From NCBI RefSeq assembly GCF_016734815.1, contig NZ_JAERQF010000003.1, forward strand, positions 186,001 to 250,000: 64,000 nucleotides of DNA, read 5' to 3'. The DNA comes from Hymenobacter rubidus (GTDB lineage: Bacteria > Bacteroidota > Bacteroidia > Cytophagales > Hymenobacteraceae). A program made the position numbers and the translations under genes. This document shows, piece by piece, positions 1 through 7,669 of this stretch; position 1 is the first letter of the stretch, and every line of letters starts with the position of its first letter. Below the pieces are notes generated by a model. The model saw only the letters and a list, made by a program, of their open reading frames with translations, was not told the origin of the DNA and ran no database searches.

Positions 1-1728
1 GGTGCTGTTGCTGGCCACGGGCTCGGTGGCGCCGTGGGCATACACCTGAATGCGGCCGTCGGGGAAGGCGCTGCTGCTTTTGCGCTCCAGCCACTGGCGC
101 ACGGCCATGGCGCGGTCCTCGCTCAGCTGCTGGTTGGCTTGCGGGTCGCCGGAGTTGTCGGTGTGGCCGTGCACGGCCACTTTCAGGCTGCCGGCCACCA
201 CCAGGTCATCAAACAATTGGTTGAGTTCTTTTTCGGCCGAAGGCGTGAAGGTACTCTGGCCCGAGTTGAACTCGATGTTCCAGGCCCGCTTGCTCACGCT
301 CTGGCGGATTTCGTCGCCGGCGGCAAACTTCTGCGTCTCGGCCGGAGCCACCGTTTTGCCTTTGTAGCGCTCCTGAATGTTGCGCAGCAGTGTGAGGTCC
401 AGCATGTCGTTCAGGGGCACGTAGTTGGGCAGTTCCTTGGGGTAGAGCTTGCTTTGCACGTCGCCAAAGGCCTTGTACACCGAGGCATAGATGTTGGTGC
501 CGCCCTCGTTCAGGCCAAACAGGTTCAGGTTATCGGCGAAGTTGAATACCTTGCTGCCGCCCAGTTCCACCACGTCGCCGTTGCGGTCGGCCTCGCTCAC
601 GCCCTTGTAATACTTCAGCCAATACGCCCCGTTCTTATCCTTATCGCCGTACACGTCGGCCGAAATGTCGGCGGCGCGGGTCAGGGCCTCGGGGTGTGAT
701 TTCACCTGGTCGCCGGCCACCGCGTGGGCCAGAATGAGGCCTTCCACTTCCTTCTGATGGGCGTCGTACCAGCGCTTGGTCGTCACCATGATGTTGGGCA
801 TCTGGTTCGAATATTCCTTGGTGCTCACGATTTTTACCAGCCCGCCTTTCTGTTTGGCAATGTTCACGTCGCCGGGCGTCCAGGTGGCCACGGCATCGGC
901 CACCACGTCCACCTTCACGCCGGTGTTTTTGCCGTCCACAATTTTATCGCGGCTTTCGGGCTTGCCGAGAATGTACTTCTCAGCAGCCACCAGGAAGTCG
1001 CTGGCGGCCATGAAGTTTACGGCCTGCGGGTCGTAGGTCGTTTCGTCGGGGTTCACTTTCAGGCCGTTGTCGGCGCACCATTTCAGGGCAATGTTCTGGT
1101 CGCCGTCGCGCAGGTAGCAGGCCACGGTTTTGCCCAGGGCCAGCTTGGGGTTGTCCAGCCACTCTTTCGGGCCCATCAGCTTGTCTTCGCCAAAGGATTT
1201 GCCCACCGAGTAGGGGATAATCTGCAATTGCGTGCCGGTTTTCTTCAGCTCGGTTTGCACAGCCGAGAAGCCGGGCAGGCCGTCGCCCATGATGCTCACA
1301 ATCAGGCCGGGTGTGGCGGGGTTGCTTTGCAGGTCGGAAGCGTTTTTCACCAGGTCGGCCTGCATCTTGCTCACGTCGTCCTGGCGCACAATCTGCATGT
1401 CCACGCCGTTGGCGGCCATGGCCGAGCCGGTGGTGGTGCGCGGGCCGCCGTTGGCCAGCATGCCGGCCATCTGGCTGTTCCAGGCCATCACCTCCCACAC
1501 GATGGGGGTGCCCTTTTCGGCCGGGGCGGTGCCGGGCAGCGGGGCCAGCGGCACCACGGTGTTTACCCCGTTGCCGCCGGTAGCGGCGGGAAGCTCAATC
1601 GAATTGAGCAGCACCGACTCCGTAGCGGCCTTTTTGAAAAGCAGGTTGCTGGAAGTGAGCTTATTGATGCCGAAATACAAGCCCGCAAGGACGATGATGG
1701 CAATGAGAACTTTACCGCGAGTGGTCAT
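1..1728 (-). CDS. Substrate-binding-like protein fused to OmpA domain (partial, C-terminus missing)
   Basis: The 576 codons in the window begin at ATG 1728 and run off the left edge, so the C-terminus is missing. Residues about 6-22 form a membrane anchor. A Pro/Ala-rich linker follows, then about 350 residues that look like a periplasmic solute-binding protein of the phosphate/NitT type. The last roughly 90 residues are an OmpA-like peptidoglycan-binding domain, with HGHTDNSG near residue 520 and NQQLSEDRAMAVRQWL just after. I infer an inner-membrane-anchored protein that senses a ligand and holds the cell wall. It is the last of three minus-strand genes with the PspA-like gene at 1902-2897. 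The ligand is unknown. Confidence 0.85.
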   Translation of the reverse strand, partial: MTTRGKVLIAIIVLAGLYFGINKLTSSNLLFKKAATESVLLNSIELPAATGGNGVNTVVPLAPLPGTAPAEKGTPIVWEVMAWNSQMAGMLANGGPRTTTGSAMAANGVDMQIVRQDDVSKMQADLVKNASDLQSNPATPGLIVSIMGDGLPGFSAVQTELKKTGTQLQIIPYSVGKSFGEDKLMGPKEWLDNPKLALGKTVACYLRDGDQNIALKWCADNGLKVNPDETTYDPQAVNFMAASDFLVAAEKYILGKPESRDKIVDGKNTGVKVDVVADAVATWTPGDVNIAKQKGGLVKIVSTKEYSNQMPNIMVTTKRWYDAHQKEVEGLILAHAVAGDQVKSHPEALTRAADISADVYGDKDKNGAYWLKYYKGVSEADRNGDVVELGGSKVFNFADNLNLFGLNEGGTNIYASVYKAFGDVQSKLYPKELPNYVPLNDMLDLTLLRNIQERYKGKTVAPAETQKFAAGDEIRQSVSKRAWNIEFNSGQSTFTPSAEKELNQLFDDLVVAGSLKVAVHGHTDNSGDPQANQQLSEDRAMAVRQWLERKSSSAFPDGRIQVYAHGATEPVASNST

Positions 1729-1901
1729 TTAAAGAATGTGAAAATGTGCAGAATATGGTGAATATGCTGAATGCGGGAAATAAATGCGGAAAATATGGGA
1801 GCTAGGAGAGAAGGTTATCAGAATGAAGCCTTGGCAGAGGATTTTCTCATATCCAGCCCATTCCCCACATTCAACTCATTTCTCACATTCGCCACATTCC
1901 C

Positions 1902-2897
1902 TTAGTCGAGAAGTTTGCCGTAGGCGTCGTCCGTGGCTTTGGCGGTAGCAGCCACGTTCATGCGCACCGGTTGCTCGTTCTCCATAATGGCGTTGAACTC
2001 GCCTTTCTGGTACTTGTCGAGCAGGCGCTGGCCTTTCTCGCTCATCACGCCGTTCTGGATGTCCATCTCCTTCACAAATTCCTGCGAGTAGCGCATGGCC
2101 TGCTTAATCTGGCCCAGCTGCTGGGCCATGTCCTGGGCCACGCGGTCGGTGGCCAGGTCGAAGAAATACTTTTTGTCGGGGTCGCCGCGCAGGATGTTCA
2201 TGGCCGCACGCATGCCCGAACTGGTGCGTTTCACCAACTCGTACTCATCCTTGAGCAGATTGACCTTGAACTTGCTGCCGTCAATCTGGCGCAGGGCGGC
2301 TTTCAGAATCTGGCGCATCACCAGGCTCACGTTGGCCGTGGTGGTGGCCATCGGTTGCAGGCGGCGGTTGTAGTCTTCCAGTTGCGCGGCGCGGCTGGCG
2401 TAGCTCTCGGCGCTGTCTTTTTCGCCCTGGCGCAGGGCCGAGTCGGCCAAGCCCAGGTACTCCTTCATCTGGTCGGCATTGGCAGCCATCTTGCGCTTCA
2501 CCAGTTCGCTGGCGCCCTCAATGTTGCCCACTTCCTCCTCCATGTTGCGCGCCTCCTTCTCGGTGTTGCGGATGTAGTCTTCCATGATGCCGATGGGGTC
2601 GGTGTTGACAAACAGGCTGGCGGCCGTCCGGAAAATGCGTTGCCCCAGGTACCACAGCCCGGCTTTGATGCGCTTGTTGGTGGCCAGCAAAAACAGCACG
2701 AACAAGGTGCCCAGCCCGATGCCAAGCTTCACGGTATCGAACACAATGTCAACCAGGTAGGGCACAATCATGCCCCAGTAATACACGCCCATGCCGGCCA
2801 GGAGGGCCACAAAAACCCAGGCCGCAACTTTTTCGGGTTTTTGCCAGGAAGGCAGACCGTCGGCCGGTGCCGGCGGACCGAGTAGGGGTGTGTTCAT
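1902..2897 (-). CDS. Membrane-anchored PspA/IM30-like coiled-coil protein
   Basis: 331 aa from ATG 2897; an earlier in-frame start at 2939 would add 14 residues with no support. Two hydrophobic segments (about residues 24-41 and 55-72) are followed by a long charged helical region to about residue 300. The stretch starting NTDPIGIMEDYIRNTEKEA resembles the start of the PspA/IM30 coiled-coil, with a later EKDS..YASRAAQLEDYNRR segment in the matching place. PspA proteins are ESCRT-III-like membrane-maintenance factors; classical PspA has no transmembrane helices, so this is a variant form. It lies 49 bp downstream of another coiled-coil gene and 173 bp upstream of the OmpA-type gene. The family call rests on pattern only. 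Confidence 0.75.
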   Translation of the reverse strand: MNTPLLGPPAPADGLPSWQKPEKVAAWVFVALLAGMGVYYWGMIVPYLVDIVFDTVKLGIGLGTLFVLFLLATNKRIKAGLWYLGQRIFRTAASLFVNTDPIGIMEDYIRNTEKEARNMEEEVGNIEGASELVKRKMAANADQMKEYLGLADSALRQGEKDSAESYASRAAQLEDYNRRLQPMATTTANVSLVMRQILKAALRQIDGSKFKVNLLKDEYELVKRTSSGMRAAMNILRGDPDKKYFFDLATDRVAQDMAQQLGQIKQAMRYSQEFVKEMDIQNGVMSEKGQRLLDKYQKGEFNAIMENEQPVRMNVAATAKATDDAYGKLLD

Positions 2898-2946
2898 AAT
2901 GCAGAGGAAAAGGTGACGGGATGGTATAAGTTGGGGCATCTGCTGG

Positions 2947-3651
2947 CTATTTGGCCGCGCCGGTGGCGTTCAGGAAGGCCTCGGCGGCCTTGTGGTGGGC
3001 TTGCAGCTCGGCCAGCGCAGTCGAGTTGGCCAGCTCATAGGAGGCCAGCGCGGCCTGGGTTTTCTGGCGCTCTTCGGCCAGTTGCTGCTGGGTTTGCAGC
3101 AACTGCTGCTGCTTGGCCTGGAGCTGGCGGGTGAGGTCGGCGAGGTCGGCGGCCAGCTTTTTCTCCTGCGCGGCCAGCTGCACCACCGGGCTGGGCGCGG
3201 CACCGGGCACTACCAATTCCCCCAGCTTTTCGTGGTGGCGGGCCAGCACTTTATCGTGGTCGGTGGTCAGGGCCTGCTCAAACTGCGTAGCCGAAGCCAG
3301 CAGCGACGGTACCGTGCCACCATTCACCGCCGAAAAAGCATTGAACGCCGTTTGGTAGAGCAACGGACCCGACATGCCGGCGGCGGCCATGCTCTTCACC
3401 ATTTTCATGTAGGCACCAAAGTCCTTGCCATTGCCGGCCAGAATGCCGTTGATGTGGTCGGTGTGGCGCTGTTCGGGCTGCGTTAACGTGGGGGCTGCGG
3501 CGTAAGGCGCAGCGGCGCCGGCTGCTGCCGCGGGGGCTTGTGGCACACCGTATTGGGTAGTGGGCGGGGCAGTTGTGGGCGCTGGGTTTACTTCTTCGGA
3601 CTCAATGAAAAAGTCCTTCGCGGCGTGGGTGAGTTTCTCAAAGATTTCCAT
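2947..3651 (-). CDS. Coiled-coil protein of unknown function, first gene of the PspA-like cassette
   Basis: 234 aa from ATG 3651 (MEIFEKLTHAAKDFF); the longer frame to 3705 is unlikely. There is no signal peptide. An amphipathic N-terminus, an Ala/Pro-rich linker (about residues 20-60), a compact helical middle part (about 65-160) and a Gln-rich coiled coil (about 160-225) can be seen. The protein is probably cytoplasmic. I do not recognise the family. Its place directly before the PspA-like gene suggests a partner of that protein, with the amphipathic N-terminus perhaps touching the membrane. Confidence 0.7.
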   Translation of the reverse strand: MEIFEKLTHAAKDFFIESEEVNPAPTTAPPTTQYGVPQAPAAAAGAAAPYAAAPTLTQPEQRHTDHINGILAGNGKDFGAYMKMVKSMAAAGMSGPLLYQTAFNAFSAVNGGTVPSLLASATQFEQALTTDHDKVLARHHEKLGELVVPGAAPSPVVQLAAQEKKLAADLADLTRQLQAKQQQLLQTQQQLAEERQKTQAALASYELANSTALAELQAHHKAAEAFLNATGAAK

Positions 3652-3790
3652 GGAAAGAAATAGAAAAGTAAATAAAACGATACTCGGGGGCGGAAAACAG
3701 CGCAAGGCGGCGTAAGCAATTGGGCAAAAGCGTCCCTCAACCGTTCAAAGGTAAAGATATTCGCCAATCCGGCAGTTACATAAACAGCGC

Positions 3791-3846
3791 AATAAAAAGC
3801 CCCGATGGGCCGGCCCGCAGCTTGCGGCACCCGCCCGCCGGGGCTT
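3791..3846 (-). terminator. Rho-independent terminator of the M61 peptidase gene
   Basis: The 8-bp stem AAGCCCCG (3797-3804) pairs with CGGGGCTT (3839-3846). The loop is long and G/C-rich. On the minus strand the stem is followed by a T-run (plus-strand A-run at 3794-3798). It lies 31 bp past the stop codon at 3877. Confidence 0.75.
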
Positions 3847-3876
3847 CCCGAAATTGGCTTGCGCTATTATGCGCGA

Positions 3877-5745
3877 TTAGTTGCTGGCCTGACTGGCCAG
3901 CCACGCTTCCCGCAGGTTCTTCTGGTTCGTGGTGTACTCCATTTTCTCCACGTCGCTCACCGATTTCACCTGCACGTTGGGGTCTTCGGCCAGAATGAGC
4001 TGGGTGGTGCGCTCCACGCCGCCGCGGGTTTTCACCTTCACAAACACCACGTCGCTGGGCGAGTGCTTGTGCAGCACAGCATCCAGGTCGTTGGAGCTTT
4101 TGATGTCCTTGCCATCGAGCGTCACAATCTGGTCGCCCCGGTCGATGCCGGCCTTGTACAGGCCTGAGCCAATTTGCGTGTTGTAGGCCACAATGCAGTG
4201 CCCGTCCTCGTCGAATTCTACCTGCTTGGGCAGGGCCGCGCCCAGCGCCCGGGTCGGAATTACGGCCAGGCCCGCCAGCAGCAGGTTTTCGCTGAAGCGG
4301 GGCTGCTCGCGGCCGTACACGTACTGCCGGAAAAAGCGGCTCGCAAACACCGTGTCCTTGCTCACCTCGCCCAGCACGCGCTGCAGGTCGCGCACGGTGT
4401 AGGGGTTGGTGGGCGCGTAGCCGGCCTGCTTCTTGCCAAATTCCTGCCACATGGCCTGCATGTACTTATCGAGCGAGCTGCGGTGGTGCTGGCGCAGCTG
4501 CAGGTCGAGCACCAGGGCAATGCCTGCGCCCTGGTCGTAGTACGACAGGTTGGTGTTCACGATGTTCATGGGGTCGGCGCTGCCGGCGCCATCGGTGTAG
4601 GCCGCCTGGCGGCTCATGTCGATTGCCGAGGCATAGCGGGCGCCGGGGCTGTTCTGGCGCAGGTTCACCCAGCGGCTGATGTCTTCGAAAAACTCGTCGT
4701 CCTCAATCAGCTTGGCCCGGCGCAGGGCCAGCCGGCCGTAGTACTGCGTGAAGCCCTCGGCAAACCACAGCGCGTCGCTCATGTTCACGCGCTGGAAGTC
4801 GAACGGCTCCAGGTCCTTGGGGCGCAGGCGCTCCACGTTCCAGGCATGAATGAATTCGTGGGCTACCGTGCCCAGGTTGCGGGTCGCGTCCTCGTCGCGC
4901 AAGGGGCGCGGGCTGGTCACGGAGGTCGAGTTGCGGTGCTCCATGCCGTCGCCAGTGGCTTGGCTCAGGTAGTTGGCGATGAAGGTGTAGCGGGCAAAAT
5001 CAAAGGTCGGGAGTTCGCCAAAAATGGCTTTTTCCTCCTTCACTACTTTCTGAATTTTCTTGGCGTAGTTGTCCAGCTCGGCGGCCGGGCCCTGGTACAG
5101 CGTGGCCAGCTCAATGGTCTGGTCGCCTTCCTGCCAGCTACGCACCTGCTGCGCCCCCAGCGACACCGGGCTGTCCATCAAATACTGCATGTTGGGGGCC
5201 GTGTACACCGTTTTATCGGTGCCGGAGCGCAGCTGGGTCGCCACTTTCCAGGCGGCGGGCAGGTCAAACTTAATTTCCGCCGGGCGGCCCTCAAAGCCGG
5301 TGGCGTAGCACAGGGCCGCGGGCAGGTTGAGGTGGGCGTGCTGCTGGTCGATGCCCACGTAGGTGCCATCGGTCAGGTCGCCGTAGAGGGTGTAGCTGAA
5401 AATGACAGTGCCGTCGGCACCGGGCGTCACGTCCCAGCCGTAGGGGTCGGGCCGGTTCAGGGACAAGGGGTGGTTGCCGCCGTCGGTGGCCACCACGTAG
5501 TACACGTTTTTGGCAAAGTCGTGCAGCGAGTAGCGGCCGGGCGAGCTACGGGCCATGCGCACGTGCAACGGCCCGGCGGGCAGGCCTGCAAACGTTGCCG
5601 TCACCTTGGCTTCGTGGTGCACCGCGTTGGGAAACGCCATGGTATAGCGCACGGCCGGCCCCGGAGCGGGCGCGGTTTGGGCCTGTGCCGGGACAGTACC
5701 GAAGGCCAGGCTCAATAAAATAGCAGCAGTAGCAAGGTGTTTCAT
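3877..5745 (-). CDS. M61 family glycyl-aminopeptidase-like metalloprotease with PDZ domain
   Basis: 622 aa with a cleavable signal peptide (cut near AQA-QT, residue 23), so exported. The M61 zinc site HEFIHAWN is near residues 293-300, with the downstream glutamate in WFAEGFTQYYGR near 330 and the family motif GMEHRNS near 266. A PDZ domain spans about residues 510-590. M61 enzymes remove N-terminal Gly/Ala from peptides. Length and domain order match the Bacteroidota form. It is a single gene ended by the terminator at 3791-3846; the 160 bp before it are A/T-rich and hold its promoter. Confidence 0.92.
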   Translation of the reverse strand: MKHLATAAILLSLAFGTVPAQAQTAPAPGPAVRYTMAFPNAVHHEAKVTATFAGLPAGPLHVRMARSSPGRYSLHDFAKNVYYVVATDGGNHPLSLNRPDPYGWDVTPGADGTVIFSYTLYGDLTDGTYVGIDQQHAHLNLPAALCYATGFEGRPAEIKFDLPAAWKVATQLRSGTDKTVYTAPNMQYLMDSPVSLGAQQVRSWQEGDQTIELATLYQGPAAELDNYAKKIQKVVKEEKAIFGELPTFDFARYTFIANYLSQATGDGMEHRNSTSVTSPRPLRDEDATRNLGTVAHEFIHAWNVERLRPKDLEPFDFQRVNMSDALWFAEGFTQYYGRLALRRAKLIEDDEFFEDISRWVNLRQNSPGARYASAIDMSRQAAYTDGAGSADPMNIVNTNLSYYDQGAGIALVLDLQLRQHHRSSLDKYMQAMWQEFGKKQAGYAPTNPYTVRDLQRVLGEVSKDTVFASRFFRQYVYGREQPRFSENLLLAGLAVIPTRALGAALPKQVEFDEDGHCIVAYNTQIGSGLYKAGIDRGDQIVTLDGKDIKSSNDLDAVLHKHSPSDVVFVKVKTRGGVERTTQLILAEDPNVQVKSVSDVEKMEYTTNQKNLREAWLASQASN

Positions 5746-5908
5746 GGGCAGAAATAATAAGTTAACAAGGAATGGAATAGATAGGCCGCACTGTTTGCGA
5801 CTGCAAAGTTGCGGAAAATTTACAATAAAATAAGCGGAATTTCGCCATTAAAGAAGTGTAATAATGTAAAAATTATGTTTTAGTTAATCAGAGCCCTGGT
5901 AGTAAATA

Positions 5909-6667
5909 TCAAGGGAAGTGTTGGAATGGCTTTTCCCTGAAAATCACCGCTTCCACAGCACCGCCATAAAATAATTGCCGCTGCACAGGTGCCAGCCCCA
6001 GGCGGTCCAGAGCAGCGGGCAGGTCTGCCAGCTCGCTGGCCCGCAGGCCGGTTGTCAGCCGAAAAAACGTGTACATCAACCCCAGCAGTACCCCGCGCCA
6101 ACCCCGGCGGGCGTACCGGAAATCAGCCAACAGCCACGGAGCCCCCGGCCGTAGCGCGGCCCGCAGCCGCGCCAGGGCGGCCTCTATTTCATCGAGGGCA
6201 ATGCAGTCGAGGACAAAAAACGTGATGAGTGCATCGACGCTTTCGGCAGTGCCCAAAGCAGCCTGCGTGCCGTGGCGGAATTCCACCTGGGCCAGGGTTT
6301 CGGGCAGTTCCCGCGCCAGGCGGGCGCGGGCACGGGCCAGCATGTTGGCCGAGGCTTCGAGGTAGAGCACCGTGGCCTGGGGCCGCCGCCGGAGCACTTC
6401 CGTTAGCACCCAGCCCGTGCCGCCGCCCAGAATGAGCACATGCGGCGCGCCGGTTGGCAGCCCCGCCAGCGCGGCTAGTTGCGCCCGCTGCAGGGCCGGC
6501 CCAAACACGAGCCCCGCCAGCGCATCGTAGCACCACGCCACCCGGTCGAAACCGGTCAGAGGCGTAGGGGACGGAGCCGCAGCAGAACTGGCAGAAGGCA
6601 AAATGCGATGGAATGAAAAAAAATTATGCCGGCAAGTAACTGAAAAACAAATGCCGATGACGGCCAA
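5909..6667 (-). CDS. Class I SAM-dependent methyltransferase
   Basis: 252 aa at most. The SAM-binding motif I is HVLILGGGTGWVLTE, followed by an acidic residue at the end of beta-2 (VLYLEAS) and the motif IV-like region VDALITFFVLDCI. The first about 20 residues (with several Phe/His) may not be translated; a TTG codon just before PSASSAA is another possible start. The substrate cannot be told; the fold resembles UbiE-like small-molecule methyltransferases. It is transcribed away from the tRNA-Leu gene. Confidence 0.85.
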   Translation of the reverse strand: MAVIGICFSVTCRHNFFSFHRILPSASSAAAPSPTPLTGFDRVAWCYDALAGLVFGPALQRAQLAALAGLPTGAPHVLILGGGTGWVLTEVLRRRPQATVLYLEASANMLARARARLARELPETLAQVEFRHGTQAALGTAESVDALITFFVLDCIALDEIEAALARLRAALRPGAPWLLADFRYARRGWRGVLLGLMYTFFRLTTGLRASELADLPAALDRLGLAPVQRQLFYGGAVEAVIFREKPFQHFP

Positions 6668-6699
6668 ACCCGACGAAAGCGGAAAAAAACAGGCCGGGG

Positions 6700-6732
6700 G
6701 TTGCGCCGGTGCGGTTCAGCCCTGTATCTTTG
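6700..6732 (+). promoter_or_regulatory. Bacteroidota-type promoter of tRNA-Leu
   Basis: GTTG at 6700-6703 and TATCTTTG at 6725-6732, 21 bases apart, match the Bacteroidota -33/-7 pattern (TTG, about 19-21 bases, TAnnTTTG). Start of transcription would be near 6737, about 50 bases before the mature tRNA. Confidence 0.75.
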
Positions 6733-6787
6733 CACCATCAAAAGGCCGCACCTCCTCACGGAACGGGCGGCTTTTTAGCCCCAGCCT

Positions 6788-6869
6788 GCGCTTGTGGCGA
6801 AATTGGTAGACGCGCTGTCTTCAGGCGGCAGTTCCGCAAGGTGTGAGAGTTCGAGTCTCTCCGAGCGCA
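6788..6869 (+). tRNA. tRNA-Leu (anticodon CAG)
   Basis: The acceptor stem GCGCTTG (6788-6794) pairs with CGAGCGC (6862-6868), with discriminator A at 6869. The anticodon arm is CTGTC-TTCAGGC-GGCAG, giving anticodon CAG for codon CUG. The T arm is GAGAG-TTCGAGT-CTCTC. A long variable arm is present, as expected for class II tRNA-Leu. CCA is not encoded. Own promoter upstream and own terminator downstream. Confidence 0.97.
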
Positions 6870-6876
6870 CGTTTTA

Positions 6877-6904
6877 AAAAGCCAGCCCCACCGGGCTGGC
6901 TTTT
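6877..6904 (+). terminator. Rho-independent terminator of tRNA-Leu
   Basis: The stem AAAAGCCAGCCC (6877-6888) pairs with GGGCTGGCTTTT (6893-6904), loop of 4 bases, followed by more T residues. Confidence 0.93.
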
Positions 6905-6952
6905 TTCGTTATAAGCCCTGACTCGCTATTATTCTTCCCGATACCAGCGCCC

Positions 6953-7657
6953 ATGAATCGTTTCTCCTCTCGTTTGCTGGCCCTGGCTGGCCTGCTGACC
7001 CTCGAAGTTGTGCTGGGCGCGGTGGTGTTTGTGGCGGCGTTTGCGGTGTTTTTTTACCTGGTGCGGGTGGTGTTCGTGCACCATTCTGTGGCCCTCGACA
7101 ACTGGGCGGCGGGCGTGATGGACAGCTTGCGGCTGGCGCATCCGGGCCTGACCGGGCCGGTTCGATTCGTGACTTTTTTTGCGGCCATGCCCTTTTTATT
7201 GCCGGCCAGCATTGCCGTCCCGGTGCTGCTGCGCCGGCTGGGCCGCCCCCGCGAGGCCTGGGAAATGGTGTTTGTGATGGCCGGCAGCGTGCTCCTGAAC
7301 CAACTGCTGAAGCTGTATTTCAACCGACCCCGGCCGACCAACGCGCTGCTTCACACCTTCGGCCTGAGCTTTCCCAGCGGGCACGCCATGCTGGGCTTCA
7401 CGTTCTACGGCGGGCTAGCGTGGCTGCTGGCCCGCCGGTTTGGGCGGCCCGGTTGGGTGGTGCCGCTGCTTTTGTGGGCCGGGCTCATCGGCCTCACGCG
7501 GGTGTACCTGCACGCGCACTACGCCACCGATGTGCTGGCCGGCTTTGCGGGCGGAGCGGCGTGGCTGCTGGCCTTTCGGGCCGGCTTGAAGCTGTTCTGG
7601 AAAGAGGAAGTAGCGGTGATGGGGGCCGAAAGTGCGGACCCTGATGCCCGCACCTAG
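6953..7657 (+). CDS. PAP2 superfamily membrane phosphatase
   Basis: 234 aa with about six membrane helices. All three PAP2 signature motifs are present: KLYFNRPRP near residues 119-127, FPSGHAM near 139-145 and TRVYLHAHYATD near 182-193 (the usual Ser/Arg start is Thr-Arg here). Such enzymes dephosphorylate undecaprenyl pyrophosphate or phosphatidic-acid-type lipids on the outer face of the inner membrane; which one cannot be told from sequence. It is convergent with the GAF-type gene, with only 12 bp between stop codons and no visible terminator. Confidence 0.92.
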   Translation: MNRFSSRLLALAGLLTLEVVLGAVVFVAAFAVFFYLVRVVFVHHSVALDNWAAGVMDSLRLAHPGLTGPVRFVTFFAAMPFLLPASIAVPVLLRRLGRPREAWEMVFVMAGSVLLNQLLKLYFNRPRPTNALLHTFGLSFPSGHAMLGFTFYGGLAWLLARRFGRPGWVVPLLLWAGLIGLTRVYLHAHYATDVLAGFAGGAAWLLAFRAGLKLFWKEEVAVMGAESADPDART

Positions 7658-7669
7658 CATCAAGCCGCG

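Noticed and set aside
724..1761. Plus-strand open frame of 345 codons
   Set aside because: Shadow of the OmpA/substrate-binding gene on the minus strand; no sensible protein features, while the minus frame has clear domains.
4174..5718. Plus-strand open frame of 514 codons
   Set aside because: Antisense to the M61 peptidase, His/Val/Gly-biased as expected for a G/C-rich shadow.
6788..6869. tRNA-Leu as integration site of a mobile island
   Set aside because: No integrase and no repeat of the tRNA 3' end downstream; neighbours are ordinary genes.
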